The notes: generated by a model not told the origin, from the letters alone. 64,000 nt of DNA from Hydrogenophaga sp. RAC07 (GCF_001713375.1 NZ_CP016449.1:3534001-3598000); one strand, 5' to 3'; positions 30,055 through 39,885 are shown, counted from the stretch's first letter. Made by a program: numbers and translations.

Positions 30055-31854
30055 TCAGGCTCCTGCCGGTGGATCGTTCCTTGCCCACGCTTCGGCCGCC
30101 ACTTCCGAGGGCGGCACGTTCTGCGGGATGTAGTCGGTCTTCAGGCCCGGAACGCCGTAGTCGTAGGCCCAGCGGTGCACCGTGGGAAGTTCTCGGCCGA
30201 AGTTGCCGTGGGCGGGCGGTGTCTCGGGCGTCATCCATTCCAGGCTCGTGGCCTGCCAGGGGTTGCCGCCTGCGGGCTTGCCCTTGAAGTAGCTGTGCGC
30301 CAGGTTGTAGAGGAAGACCAGTTGCACCGCACCGACCACGAAGGCCGCCAACGAGATCCAGACATTGAGCATGTGCGCCGAGTCCGGGATGAAGTTGGTG
30401 CCGCCGAAGCCGTAGTAGCGCCGAGGGATCCCCATGAAGCCCAGGTAGTGCATGGGATAGAAGATGGCGTAGGTGCCGACGAAGGTGACCCAGAAGTGCA
30501 ACTTGCCCAGGGTGTCGTCGAGCATGCGCCCTGTGATCTTGGGGTACCAGTGATAGATGGCACCGAACACCACCAACACCGGTGCAATGCCCATCACCAT
30601 GTGGAAGTGGGCCACGACGAACATGGTGTCCGACAGCGGGAGGTCGACCACCACGTTGCCGAGGAACAGCCCCGTCAGGCCGCCGTTGACGAAGGTGAAG
30701 ATGAAGGCGATGGCGAACAGCATCGGCACGTTCAGGCGGATATTGCCCCTCCACAGGGTCAGCACCCAGTTGTAGACCTTGATCGCCGTGGGCACCGCGA
30801 TGATCAGGGTGGTGGTGGCGAAAAAGAAGCCGAAGTACGGGTTCATGCCGCTCACGTACATGTGGTGCGCCCACACGATGAAACTCAGTCCGCCGATGAT
30901 CAGGATCGCCCACACCATCATGCGGTAGCCGAAGATGCTCTTGCGCGAGTGCACGCTGATCAGGTCCGACACGATGCCGAAGGCCGGCAGCGCCACGATG
31001 TAGACCTCCGGGTGGCCGAAGAACCAGAACAGGTGCTGAAACAGCAACGGGCTGCCACCGGTGTGGTCCAGCTGCTGGCCCTTGGAGACCAGCGCCGGCA
31101 TGAAGAAGCTGGTGCCCAGCGTCTGGTCGAGAAACATCATGATGGCACTCACGAAGAGGGCCGGGAAGGCCAGCAGCGCCATGATCGTGGCCATGAAGAT
31201 GCCCCACACCGTCAGCGGCATCCGCATCATGGTCATGCCGCGGGTGCGCGCCTGCAGCACGGTCACCACGTAGTTGAGGCCACCCATGGTGAATCCGATG
31301 ACGAATACGCCCAGCGAGATCAACATCAGCAAGATGCCCCAGTTGGCGCCCGGCGTGCCGTCCAGGATGGCCTGCGGCGGATAGAGCGTCCAGCCGGCGC
31401 CGGTGGGTCCGCCCGGCACAAAGAAACTGGCCACCAGGATCAGCACGGCCGCGAGGTAGACCCAGTAGCTGAGCATGTTGAGGTAGGGGAACACCATGTC
31501 GCGTGCGCCCACCATCAGCGGGATCAAGTAGTTGCCGAAGCCTCCCAGGAACAGCGCCGTCAAGAGGTAGATCACCATGATCATCCCGTGCATGCTCACC
31601 AGCTGCAGGTAGAAAGCCGGATCGATGAACGAGACCTGGCCAGGAAAGCCCAACTGCAATCGCATGAGCCAGGAGAACACCAGCGCCACCAGACCAATGG
31701 CCATGGCCGTCAGCCCATACTGGATCGCAATGACCTTGGCGTCTTGGCTCCAGATGTACTTGCCGATGAAAGTTTTCGGGTGATGAAGCTGGACCTCCGC
31801 CACTTCCGCCGGCGGTGCGATTTCCGTTTCGTCGTGCGCAACATGAGTACCCAT
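30055..31854 (-). CDS. ctaD: cytochrome c oxidase subunit I
   Basis: 599 residues, about twelve membrane helices. Haem and copper ligands are visible: SMHGMIMVIY, FWFFGHPEVYIVALPAFG (CuB His and the cross-linked Tyr), WAHHMYVSGM (CuB His pair) and VAHFHMVMG (haem a3/a His). It catalyses O2 reduction to water with proton pumping. It is flanked by subunit II (21 bp upstream) and the COX3-like genes (4 bp downstream). Confidence 0.96.
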   Translation of the reverse strand: MGTHVAHDETEIAPPAEVAEVQLHHPKTFIGKYIWSQDAKVIAIQYGLTAMAIGLVALVFSWLMRLQLGFPGQVSFIDPAFYLQLVSMHGMIMVIYLLTALFLGGFGNYLIPLMVGARDMVFPYLNMLSYWVYLAAVLILVASFFVPGGPTGAGWTLYPPQAILDGTPGANWGILLMLISLGVFVIGFTMGGLNYVVTVLQARTRGMTMMRMPLTVWGIFMATIMALLAFPALFVSAIMMFLDQTLGTSFFMPALVSKGQQLDHTGGSPLLFQHLFWFFGHPEVYIVALPAFGIVSDLISVHSRKSIFGYRMMVWAILIIGGLSFIVWAHHMYVSGMNPYFGFFFATTTLIIAVPTAIKVYNWVLTLWRGNIRLNVPMLFAIAFIFTFVNGGLTGLFLGNVVVDLPLSDTMFVVAHFHMVMGIAPVLVVFGAIYHWYPKITGRMLDDTLGKLHFWVTFVGTYAIFYPMHYLGFMGIPRRYYGFGGTNFIPDSAHMLNVWISLAAFVVGAVQLVFLYNLAHSYFKGKPAGGNPWQATSLEWMTPETPPAHGNFGRELPTVHRWAYDYGVPGLKTDYIPQNVPPSEVAAEAWARNDPPAGA

Positions 31855-31874
31855 TCAGCCTCCCAAGTGCGGTT

Positions 31875-33227
31875 TCAACGCGTGTTGATGTAGGCGAGGA
31901 TGTCGCCGACTGCGGCGTCGTCCTTGAGCATTCCTGAAACCAGTCCCATCTGGCCACCGTAGATGTCCTGCGGGTGCGCACCGCGCACACCGTCACGGAA
32001 GTTCTTCAGCTGCGTGGCCATGTACCAGTCGCTCATGCCCTGCAGCCGCGGCGCGTTGGTCGCGGCGATGCCCTGGCCCTCGGCGCCGTGGCAGGCGGCG
32101 CAGGTGGCCCAGCGCGCGCGCCCCTTGTCGGCGTTGCCCTTGATGGTGCCCGCCGGCCGGGTGTCGGGCAGCGAGGCGATGTAGGCCACCACGTCGGCGA
32201 CGGCGCTGCCATCCGCCAGCGTGGCCGCCATGGGTGCCATCACCTTGCCGAAGGTGTCCTTCTCGTGCGTCCCCCGGGCGCCACTCTTGAACAGGTGCAG
32301 CTGCCGCTCGAGGTACCACGCGCCTTGCCCCGCGAGCTTGGGCGAGTTGAGTGCCACGTTGCCTTCGCCGTTGACGCCGTGGCAGGCCGCGCAGGCGGCA
32401 TAGAGGTTCTTGCCGATGGCGGCATTGGCAGCTGGCGTGTCGCGCAACTGTGCATAGGTCGGCTGCTTCTCCAGCCAGGCAGCGTAAGCCGCAGGCTCGT
32501 CCACCACCAGGCGGCCACGCATGGCGAAGTGGCCGACGCCACACAGTTCCTCGCACAGCAGGTCGAAGGAACCCTTGCGGGTGGGCGTGAACCAGGCATA
32601 GGTGACGAGGCCGGGCACCATGTCCATCTTCACGCGCATTTCGGCAATGGCGAAGTTGTGCAGGACGTCCTTGGAGCGCAGCAGCAGCTTGAGCGGCTTG
32701 CCCAGCGGCACCCGCAGTTCCGGGGTGGTCAGCAGGATGTCGTCGCGGCCGGCGACATCGTTGGGATTCATGCCGAAGGGATTGGTGTCTGTCACGTAGC
32801 GGGCGTGGGTGGTTCCGAGCTTGTCGTCCTTGCCGGGCAGGCGATAGGACCAGTGCCATTGCTGCGCAACTGCCTCGACCACCTGCGCCTCCCGTGGCAC
32901 GTTGACGACCTGCGACCACACCACCAAGCCGGGCGCGAGCATGGCGGCGACGCCGACGGCTGTGAGGACGAGCAGCCACCACTCGAGCTTCTTGTTCTCG
33001 GGCTGGTATTGGGCGTGGGACCCTGGGCGATGGCGGTAGCGGATCACCGCCCAGGCCATGAAGAGGCTGAGCGCGACAAAGACAAATCCGGTCACCCAGA
33101 AGGTGATGGTGATCGTGGTGTCGATGGCCTGCCAGTTGGAAGCGATCGGCGTGAAGTACCAAGGGCTCAGGAAGTGGAAGAGCACCGAGCCCAGCGCCAG
33201 GATGACGAGTGCGAGGGCGATCGCCAT
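31875..33227 (-). CDS. ctaC: cytochrome c oxidase subunit II with two C-terminal cytochrome c domains
   Basis: 450 residues. Two N-terminal membrane helices, a cupredoxin domain with the CuA site CEELCGVGHFAM, then two c-type haem domains each with a CAACHG motif followed by Met-containing loops. Usual subunit II proteins have none or one haem domain. The extra haem suggests direct electron entry from periplasmic carriers, as in caa3 enzymes. It is the first classical oxidase gene of the operon. Confidence 0.94.
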   Translation of the reverse strand: MAIALALVILALGSVLFHFLSPWYFTPIASNWQAIDTTITITFWVTGFVFVALSLFMAWAVIRYRHRPGSHAQYQPENKKLEWWLLVLTAVGVAAMLAPGLVVWSQVVNVPREAQVVEAVAQQWHWSYRLPGKDDKLGTTHARYVTDTNPFGMNPNDVAGRDDILLTTPELRVPLGKPLKLLLRSKDVLHNFAIAEMRVKMDMVPGLVTYAWFTPTRKGSFDLLCEELCGVGHFAMRGRLVVDEPAAYAAWLEKQPTYAQLRDTPAANAAIGKNLYAACAACHGVNGEGNVALNSPKLAGQGAWYLERQLHLFKSGARGTHEKDTFGKVMAPMAATLADGSAVADVVAYIASLPDTRPAGTIKGNADKGRARWATCAACHGAEGQGIAATNAPRLQGMSDWYMATQLKNFRDGVRGAHPQDIYGGQMGLVSGMLKDDAAVGDILAYINTR

Positions 33228-33228
33228 G

Positions 33229-33741
33229 CTAGGACTCCGTCGCAGTTCGCTTCAGCCGCCAGTAGAGGAATGCGGCCACACAGCCGAAGACGAGGTGCGC
33301 GGCCAGGGTGGCCGTGCCACGCAGACCGGCAAGCCAGGGAAAGAATGCGGTGAGCCCTTCGAAGTTGACCACGTACAACAGCAAGCCGACGCACGCGCCC
33401 GTCACCAATGCCGGCAGCAGCTCGGCGTCAAGTCGGAGCTGCGCCAGAATGACCGCTAACACCAGTCCGAAGACGATGCCCAGCACGTAGTGGGTGAGCA
33501 GCGCGATGATGACCACGCTGACGCTAAAGCGGTAATCGCCCGTTTGCAGGCTGTCGGTTGCGCCGCTGAAGATCGGCGCAATCATGTGTGAGGTCCGCCA
33601 GGGGCCGTCAGGGTTGAATATGGTCGACCAGACCAGGTCCAGGATCATCAACACGGCACCCGCGGCGAAACCGGAGACAGCTGCGGCGACCCAGTCCGTC
33701 GCACGCCAGTGCCAGCTGCGCAAACCAAGAAACGTTTCCAT
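33229..33741 (-). CDS. four-helix membrane protein at head of oxidase operon
   Basis: 170 residues with four to five membrane helices: VAAAVSGFAAGAVLMILDLVW, VVIIALLTHYVLGIVFGLVLA, LVTGACVGLLLYVVNF and AAHLVFGCVAAFLYW. I do not recognise a named family. It ends 1 bp before the subunit II start and is therefore cotranscribed. A role in oxidase assembly is possible but not shown. Confidence 0.78.
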   Translation of the reverse strand: METFLGLRSWHWRATDWVAAAVSGFAAGAVLMILDLVWSTIFNPDGPWRTSHMIAPIFSGATDSLQTGDYRFSVSVVIIALLTHYVLGIVFGLVLAVILAQLRLDAELLPALVTGACVGLLLYVVNFEGLTAFFPWLAGLRGTATLAAHLVFGCVAAFLYWRLKRTATES

Positions 33742-34369
33742 GGCGCCCTCCCTCGTGCGAGAGTTGTGCCCATGCTGTCCGGCCTGCGCCGGAACAACGC
33801 CGGGAAACTTTGTACACCCGTTGACCCGTCAACGCAAGCAAGTGCGCTCGAGCGCTGGCTCACGGGAAATTGTGCAATGCAGCGCAGTGAAATGGCGACT
33901 CATTGGACCTCTGCGACGCGATGCCGGGATGCAATTTCGTCTCGCTCTGCCGCCCGGCGTGTTGATGCAGTTTCCTGTCTTCTCGCAGTCAACGGTGCGC
34001 TTGGCGCCGATGGCCTGGAAAGATCAGGCGTCGGGTGCGAAAGCGTTCGATGAAGCGCACTTCATTGCGAGCGCTGAATGCACGGTTTGGCCTGAGTCAC
34101 GGATGACATCTCCGGTAGGTGCCGGTGACCAGCGGCGGCACTTGGCCAAGTGAGGCTTCTCTGATCGGGAAGCCCGGTGTGCGGGATCGCTGCACATCTG
34201 ACCCTTTGAGGGACGGCACCAGACTGATACCGGCAATTCACCAATGACCGCTTCTTAGCCGTGCTACGAAGCGACACCACTCTCGCCCTGAGTGTGCGGC
34301 GCTCGCCTTGGAGGTTTTAGACTCCTGCTCAGGGTGGTCCATAGCGCCACTAATCCCGGGGAGGGTGAG
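33742..34369. other. intergenic, boundary between oxidase operon and accessory island
   Basis: 628 bp between the divergent oxidase operon and the ATPase gene. No convincing gene or RNA was seen. This is a plausible left limit of the island, but I found no recognisable terminal repeat. Confidence 0.4.
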
Positions 34370-36667
34370 ATGAGCCTTGATCGCATTCAGTTGCTCCGCA
34401 ACGTTGGTCAGTTCGACTCGGTCAATTCAGGGGCACATCTGCCTCTGGGTCGCCTGGCTCTGGTCTATGCGGAGAACGGTCGGGGAAAGACGACGCTAGC
34501 GGCCATCCTTAGATCCGCTGCAAACGGCGATGCAGCGATCATCAACGAACGCCAGCGCTTGGGCTCGCAGCATCCACCGCACATCGTCATTGCTCATTCT
34601 GCAGGCGCCCCACTTCAGTTTCAAAACGGAGCCTGGTCCGCGCAGCGGCCTTCGATCGCTGTCTTTGATGATTTCTTCGTGTCCCAGAACGTCTGTGCGG
34701 GCGTAGAGATCGAAACGGCACACCGCCAGAATCTGCACGAACTGATCCTTGGGTCGCAGGGGGTCGCGTTGAACGTTGCTTTGCAAGCCCATGTCGCTCG
34801 AATCGAGGAGCACAACAGCGCTCTGCACAAGCTAGGAGACGCGATCCCTGCCGCAGCAAGAGGGGCGCTGAACGTCAATGCCTATTGTGCGTTGCACGCG
34901 ATACCCAACGTCGACCACGCCGTGCAGGAGGCGGAGCGCCAGTTGGCGGCGGCGAGGTCGGCTGATGCCATACGTAAGGCGCCGGAGTTCGCGACAATTG
35001 CGCTGCCGACTTTCGACATTGGGGCAATCAACAAGCTATTGACTCGCACGTTGCCCGATTTGGAGGCCGCCGCCGCCGCCAGTGTTCAAGAGCACCTGTC
35101 GAAGCTCGGGCGAGATGGTGCGGCTTGGGTCGGCACGGGACTGGGATGTATTTCCGTTGTTTCTGCTGGCCAGGATCATGAGATCTGTCCGTTTTGCGCT
35201 CAGGACCTGAGCGGCTCGACCCTCATTCAGCACTATCAAGCTTACTTCAGCGCAGCATATGAAGCGCTTAAGGATGAAGTGTTGGAGACCATTCAGTCAC
35301 TGACCATCTCTCACGGTGATCGCGCGGTTCTCACCTTCGAACGAGCTGTCCGAGAAGCAGAGCGCAACCGGACTTTTTGGGCCGAATTTCTCGACGTGCC
35401 GAAGATTGACCTTGACACTGAGGCGCTCACACAAGCTTGGGCCGCAGCTCGAAACGCGGTCGCTGACGTCCTGGCGACTAAACAGGCCTCGCCGCTTGAT
35501 GCGATGGAACTTCCCAAAGCTGCTCTCGCAGCAATCGAAACCTATGACACCGCTAAGGCGGCGGTGACCGTCTACTCGGATGCGCTGCGGGATCGAAACA
35601 TACGTGTGGCGCTCGTAAAAGCGCAAGCAGCTGCAGCCAACATTGCTGAATTAAGCGCGAAATTGAATAGGCTCAAGAGCGCTCAGGCTCGCTACTCCGC
35701 TGCCGTTGCGCCGCATTGCGACGCCTACCTCGCGGAGAAGGCACTGAAAGCCCAAACGGAAGATCTCAGAGATCGGGCACGAACGGCGCTTGACCACTAC
35801 CGTCAACAAATCTTTCCGGCGTATCAGGCGTCGATCAACGGATACCTCGAACGTTTCAACGCTGGCTTCCGGCTTGAATCGGTTTCCTCCGTCAACAACC
35901 GGGGCGGCTCCTCCTGTACCTACAACGTACTTATCAACGATCAGGCCGTGCCATTGACTTCTGAGGCAGGACCCTCGTTCCGAAACACCCTTAGCGCCGG
36001 AGATCGAAATGCACTGGCCTTGGCCTTCTTCTTCGCCTCGCTCGATCAGGATGCGCAGCTTGCGCAGAAGGTCGTTGTGATTGATGACCCAATGACAAGT
36101 CTTGATGAGCATCGTTCTCTGACGACGGTGCAGGAAATGCGCCGGCTGCTCGCTCGCGTGTCTCAGGTCATCGTGCTTTCACATTCAAAGCCGTTTCTTT
36201 GTGGCCTATGGGAAGGGGCGGACGTAGCGGATCGCACGGCGATGCGCGTTTCTCGCGATGGCGTGGGGTCGACGCTGTCGGCATGGGACGTGCGACAGGA
36301 CTGCATTACCGAGCACGACAAGCGTCACGAGATGGTGACACGCTACCTGCAGGTCGCCAATCCAGCGGAAGAGCGCATGGTTGCTATCGCTTTGCGCTTC
36401 ATTCTGGAAGCCTTCGCCCGGGTAGCCTACCCTGCTGTATTTCAGCCCGGCGCTCTGCTGGGCCCTTTCATTGGCATTTGTGAACAGCGTGCGAACACGC
36501 AAGGGCAGATTCTCTGCCAATCTGACATTGACGAGCTGCGAGATCTGCTGGCGTACGCCAACCTCTTTCACCATGACAGCAACCCGGCATGGGCGACACA
36601 GGCGATCAATGATCAAGCGCTGATGCAGTTTGCGCGTCGTACGCTGGCCTTCGCGAGAAGGTCGTAG
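34370..36667 (+). CDS. RloC/PrrC-like AAA ATPase, putative anticodon-nuclease-type defence protein
   Basis: 765 residues from ATG 34370. N-terminal ABC/SMC-type ATPase half with Walker A YAENGRGKTT (Lys40), a long Ala/Glu-rich helical middle, and a zinc-hook-like CPFC at 273-276. The second half has Walker B VVVIDDPMTSLD and the VIVLSHSK switch. This is the AAA_13 arrangement of RloC and PrrC. The C-terminal 120 residues carry LRFILEAF (Arg676, Glu680) and NLFHHD (His734/735), a possible match to the Arg-x3-Glu...His triad of PrrC anticodon nuclease. That link is inference; other RecF/SMC-like defence ATPases share parts of this layout. It stands alone with weak upstream context. Confidence 0.72.
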   Translation: MSLDRIQLLRNVGQFDSVNSGAHLPLGRLALVYAENGRGKTTLAAILRSAANGDAAIINERQRLGSQHPPHIVIAHSAGAPLQFQNGAWSAQRPSIAVFDDFFVSQNVCAGVEIETAHRQNLHELILGSQGVALNVALQAHVARIEEHNSALHKLGDAIPAAARGALNVNAYCALHAIPNVDHAVQEAERQLAAARSADAIRKAPEFATIALPTFDIGAINKLLTRTLPDLEAAAAASVQEHLSKLGRDGAAWVGTGLGCISVVSAGQDHEICPFCAQDLSGSTLIQHYQAYFSAAYEALKDEVLETIQSLTISHGDRAVLTFERAVREAERNRTFWAEFLDVPKIDLDTEALTQAWAAARNAVADVLATKQASPLDAMELPKAALAAIETYDTAKAAVTVYSDALRDRNIRVALVKAQAAAANIAELSAKLNRLKSAQARYSAAVAPHCDAYLAEKALKAQTEDLRDRARTALDHYRQQIFPAYQASINGYLERFNAGFRLESVSSVNNRGGSSCTYNVLINDQAVPLTSEAGPSFRNTLSAGDRNALALAFFFASLDQDAQLAQKVVVIDDPMTSLDEHRSLTTVQEMRRLLARVSQVIVLSHSKPFLCGLWEGADVADRTAMRVSRDGVGSTLSAWDVRQDCITEHDKRHEMVTRYLQVANPAEERMVAIALRFILEAFARVAYPAVFQPGALLGPFIGICEQRANTQGQILCQSDIDELRDLLAYANLFHHDSNPAWATQAINDQALMQFARRTLAFARRS

Positions 36668-37285
36668 GGATCGACTTCAATGCGTCCGGTTTCGGGTAGT
36701 GAGATTGCCGGTACGGGAGGCAGCTTTCGCTGCAGAGTCGACCTCTGGCGACCGGACGACGGCTGCAGACTGGATACGGGCATCTGCGACCAGCGTCGGG
36801 CTTTGTATTCCAGCCTTAAGCTGACTCCTTACAAGCGAAAATGCGAAAGAGTTTCGCGTGCGGAGGACTTTCGACGGCTTATTTCCACTCGCCGAGCAGT
36901 TACGGGTTTTTTGTTTAGCTCGCTGAACGTTGTACGTATTTTTTGAAGAAGTTACGGCTTTATTCTCAAAAAATACACAGTTGAACCCGAAAAATGAGGT
37001 CTGTCGGATCGCCCAGAGGGGAGAGGGTCAAAGAACAATGCGGAAAAACCTGTCGGGCTAACCACCGAAAAGCACGCCGGAAGTTCGCTGAAGAATAGAG
37101 CTGTCGAGAAATGTAACCGCCTCTTCCTTTACGGCATATTCGTATGCTGCGCGGGGCTTGCAAGCGCTCAAAACTCGCAGTAACGTCCATCCCAAGTGGG
37201 CGGAAATCACTTCGATCCCGCCCTGTTGGTTGCTCTCCGAAGGCTGCTGCGCAGCTTGAACCGCAACGTTCTTGTGGAGAGCAGC
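36668..37285. other. AT-rich intergenic region with iterated motif
   Basis: 618 bp. It holds a perfect palindrome GCGAAA-GAG-TTTCGC (36843-36857) and three related short AT-rich units: AGTTACGGGTTTTTTG at 36898-36913, TTGTACGTATTTTTTG at 36930-36945 and AGTTACGGCTTTATTC at 36950-36965. The base composition is well below the surrounding GC content. No gene was seen. Confidence 0.5.
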
Positions 37286-39037
37286 ATGGAAACAGCACGT
37301 CCGGAATCCGACATTCCCTCCAGGGCCCAAGCCCTGTTCCCCGAAGCCGAGTTCAAGCTCCGGCACCCCCTCTTCCAGGCCATGCCGTACCCGCTAGGTG
37401 CGGACCTGCGCCTGCTGGAACTGGAAAAGTTTGTCTTGAAGTCCTTGGACCCGGACACCAGCGAGACGCTGCGTCACGCATCGATCCGCTACGTGGGCCG
37501 ATGGCTCCACGACAACTCTTTTGATGTGGGAAGGGAGACCCTCCTGACGGATTTTTTCCTGCTTCATGAACGCACACCCTGGTCAGTCGACAAGATGCAC
37601 GCTTTCGCCACCGCCTATCTCACGGCAAACGGCATTCGCATCGAGAGACGACGCGGGACAGGATCAGAGCCGCGAGCGTTCAAGCTGGTGCAGGGTCAAC
37701 GAACGCTTCCCATTGGCGAAACATTGGGTGACCCCTTCGCCTGGTGCATGAAGCGGTTCTCGGACTTCGCCGAGACGTACCCTTGGACAGAAGGAGTGAC
37801 GCTGGGGACCTCGGCCTGTTTCAAGGCAGCCGATATGCTGTTCATGTACGTGCAGCATGGACTTCACCCCAACGGGGAGTGGTCTCTGATGGGCCGCAAG
37901 AGGTTCATGCAGACGGAGGGCTACACCGTCTGGACCGCACTCTCCTTGGCGCTGACCCGCACAGACCGGGCCGAGCAGTTGCCCTCTCGCCGAGAATCGC
38001 TAGAACGCGGCATGCACGATGTGGTGCTTGGTCAAATTGAAAATGCTTTCACACCTGCCCCTGCTGCACCAAAGTGCGGGGAGCTCGTGCGGGACCCGGA
38101 AGGCTCCGACCTGTGCTTCAAGCATGCAGCAGACAGCTCGGACCCCAAGGCACCAGTCTTGACCGTGGTCCGCGGTCAGGTTCCCCCTGCCGCCGATCCC
38201 GGTGACCGCCAGACGTTGGAGCGCTTCAAGCCGCTGGAGTCGCCTCTGCCGGTGGCCCTCATGCCCTCGGTCGCTCAGCTCGAGGAAAGCCGATCAAGGC
38301 TGGTGCGCGAATTCCCATGGGCAAGAATTGCCATCCACATCATCTTCAGCGAGCTCATCACGCGGAGAAGCTTTGGCTCGCTGGTGTTTCACTTGCGCCC
38401 TGTGCTCCTGCTCGGACCTCCCGGCATCGGCAAGACGCGGTTCGCCAGGCGGTTTGCCGAAGAGATGGCCCTGGGCTTTCGGGCGATCGGCCTTGCCGGC
38501 ATGTCCGACGTCCGCTCACTCACCGGTACCGCGCGGGGGTGGTCCACTGGCCAACCCTCTGTCTTGCTGGAGCCGCTGCTGAACAACAAATCGGCATCGA
38601 GCTTGGTGCTGCTTGATGAGATCGAAAAGGCAGTCGACGGTGGAAGCAAGACCCCATCCGCCGCCGACTTCCTGTTGGGCTTGCTCGAGCCAGAGAACGC
38701 GCGCAGCTGGTTCGATTCGTTCCTGCAGACGGAATGCGACCTTTCGCGTCTGGTGTTCATTGCCACGGCCAACTCGCTAGCTGGTCTGTCTGCGCCGCTG
38801 CTTTCCCGGGTCACGGTGCTGGATTTCGGGCGACCGACACCTGAGGACATCCGTGGCGTCGTTCCGTTCGCGTTGCAGGACATCGCTAAGGATTGGGAGC
38901 TGCCGAAGGACGTGTTCGATGCAGTGGTTCCACCCGCGGACATCGATGTGCCCAACATGCGCGACCTCAAGGTGTGGCTGACGTGGTACCTAGCGCAGTG
39001 GGCAGAAGAGCACTTGCGCGCTGGGCGGCAACACTGA
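37286..39037 (+). CDS. Lon-type AAA+ ATPase without protease domain
   Basis: 583 residues from ATG 37286. An unrecognised N-terminal half of about 330 residues is followed by a AAA+ module: LLLGPPGIGKTRFARR (Walker A), the AGMSDVRSLTG segment, SLVLLDEIEKAVDG (Walker B), FIATANSLAGLSAPLLSR (sensor 1 and Arg finger). The module resembles that of Lon, but no S16 peptidase domain with Ser-Lys dyad follows. It may remodel proteins or nucleoprotein complexes. It is followed by a broken exonuclease gene on the same strand. Confidence 0.82.
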   Translation: METARPESDIPSRAQALFPEAEFKLRHPLFQAMPYPLGADLRLLELEKFVLKSLDPDTSETLRHASIRYVGRWLHDNSFDVGRETLLTDFFLLHERTPWSVDKMHAFATAYLTANGIRIERRRGTGSEPRAFKLVQGQRTLPIGETLGDPFAWCMKRFSDFAETYPWTEGVTLGTSACFKAADMLFMYVQHGLHPNGEWSLMGRKRFMQTEGYTVWTALSLALTRTDRAEQLPSRRESLERGMHDVVLGQIENAFTPAPAAPKCGELVRDPEGSDLCFKHAADSSDPKAPVLTVVRGQVPPAADPGDRQTLERFKPLESPLPVALMPSVAQLEESRSRLVREFPWARIAIHIIFSELITRRSFGSLVFHLRPVLLLGPPGIGKTRFARRFAEEMALGFRAIGLAGMSDVRSLTGTARGWSTGQPSVLLEPLLNNKSASSLVLLDEIEKAVDGGSKTPSAADFLLGLLEPENARSWFDSFLQTECDLSRLVFIATANSLAGLSAPLLSRVTVLDFGRPTPEDIRGVVPFALQDIAKDWELPKDVFDAVVPPADIDVPNMRDLKVWLTWYLAQWAEEHLRAGRQH

Positions 39038-39159
39038 TGCGATGCAGACCATGCGTTCAGACTGCCACAGGGAATCACGGTTCGCTGAGAAAAGCAGCAG
39101 GAAGAAACTCCAACGGCGCCATCGCTTTTCCGGCAGGATTCAAAACAGCTCCTGCACCG

Positions 39160-39669
39160 ATGGCTGACATGCTGATCTTTCTAGATACCGAATTCACCGA
39201 CTTCATCGACATCGACTTGATCTCGATCGGGCTGGTGAGTGAGGACGGCGGAGCAACCTTCTACGCTGAGAGAAACGACTATCGGCGAGAGGCAGCAAGT
39301 GATTTTGTTCGAGAAGCCGTGCTGCCTCATCTGGGGCAGCAGCCAGAAAACTCCTGCTCACGCGAGGAGCTGACACGCCGTCTATACGAGTGGCTACATG
39401 GGTTCCCGGGTACGGTGCAAATCGCTTGTGACTCGACACATGATCGAGACTTGCTGTGGGATGCGCTTGAAAATGGGCTCCCAACCAACCTGGATCCCAA
39501 AGTGCTCAAAATGGCCTGACAATCTGAGGAGCGCGCCTTCAGCGAGGCCGTATGCCGATATCACGGACAACCCGGTCGCCCGCGCCATCACGCACTTCAC
39601 GATGCACATGCTCTTCGCGACGGATGGTTGGCAGTCAACGCATGGGGTGGGTACCCCCTAGATGGGTAG
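39160..39669 (+). pseudogene. 3'-5' exoribonuclease (DEDDh type) interrupted by in-frame TGA
   Basis: ATG 39160 or 39169 opens LIFLDTEFTDFIDIDLISIGL with the DxE catalytic pair of DEDD exonucleases; an ACDSTHD block supplies the third acid. The frame stops at TGA 39517-39519 after about 119 residues. Reading on in the same frame to TAG 39669 gives VCRYHGQPGRPRHHALHDAH, the HxAxxDA motif with the last catalytic His and Asp expected for this family. One nonsense codon therefore removes half of the active site. Alternatives are read-through or a sequencing error. Confidence 0.78.
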
Positions 39670-39711
39670 CGACCTACGATGACGATGGCTAGACTTCCCC
39701 AACCGGCCATC
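39661..39711. repeat. 51-bp inverted repeat, left copy
   Basis: Matches the reverse complement of 40717-40767 at 41 of 51 positions without gaps. The shared core is GATGACGATGGCTAGACTT. Confidence 0.7.
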
Positions 39712-39885
39712 ACCGGACATTTACGCATTTGCCTGTTCAGCCCAAGGAAACCGGAGCCTTGTTCTGCTTTGAAGGGGCAACCTTGGTCGAGCGGGCCGGT
39801 CACGTGTGAAGTGTTCGGCCCTAGTATGGTCTTGCTTGAAAGCGCCCTGCCGAATGACGCTTGCGACCGATTCCACCTACGACCC

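Noticed and set aside
29908..31893. 661-aa open frame on the plus strand
   Set aside because: Antisense shadow of oxidase subunit I; the minus-strand frame has all haem and copper ligands, while this frame is His/Gln/Glu-rich low-complexity.
31974..33353. 459-aa open frame on the plus strand
   Set aside because: Antisense shadow of subunit II, which has CuA and two CAACHG motifs.
37286..39037. Full Lon protease
   Set aside because: The AAA+ module is Lon-like, but the protein ends without the Ser-Lys peptidase domain.
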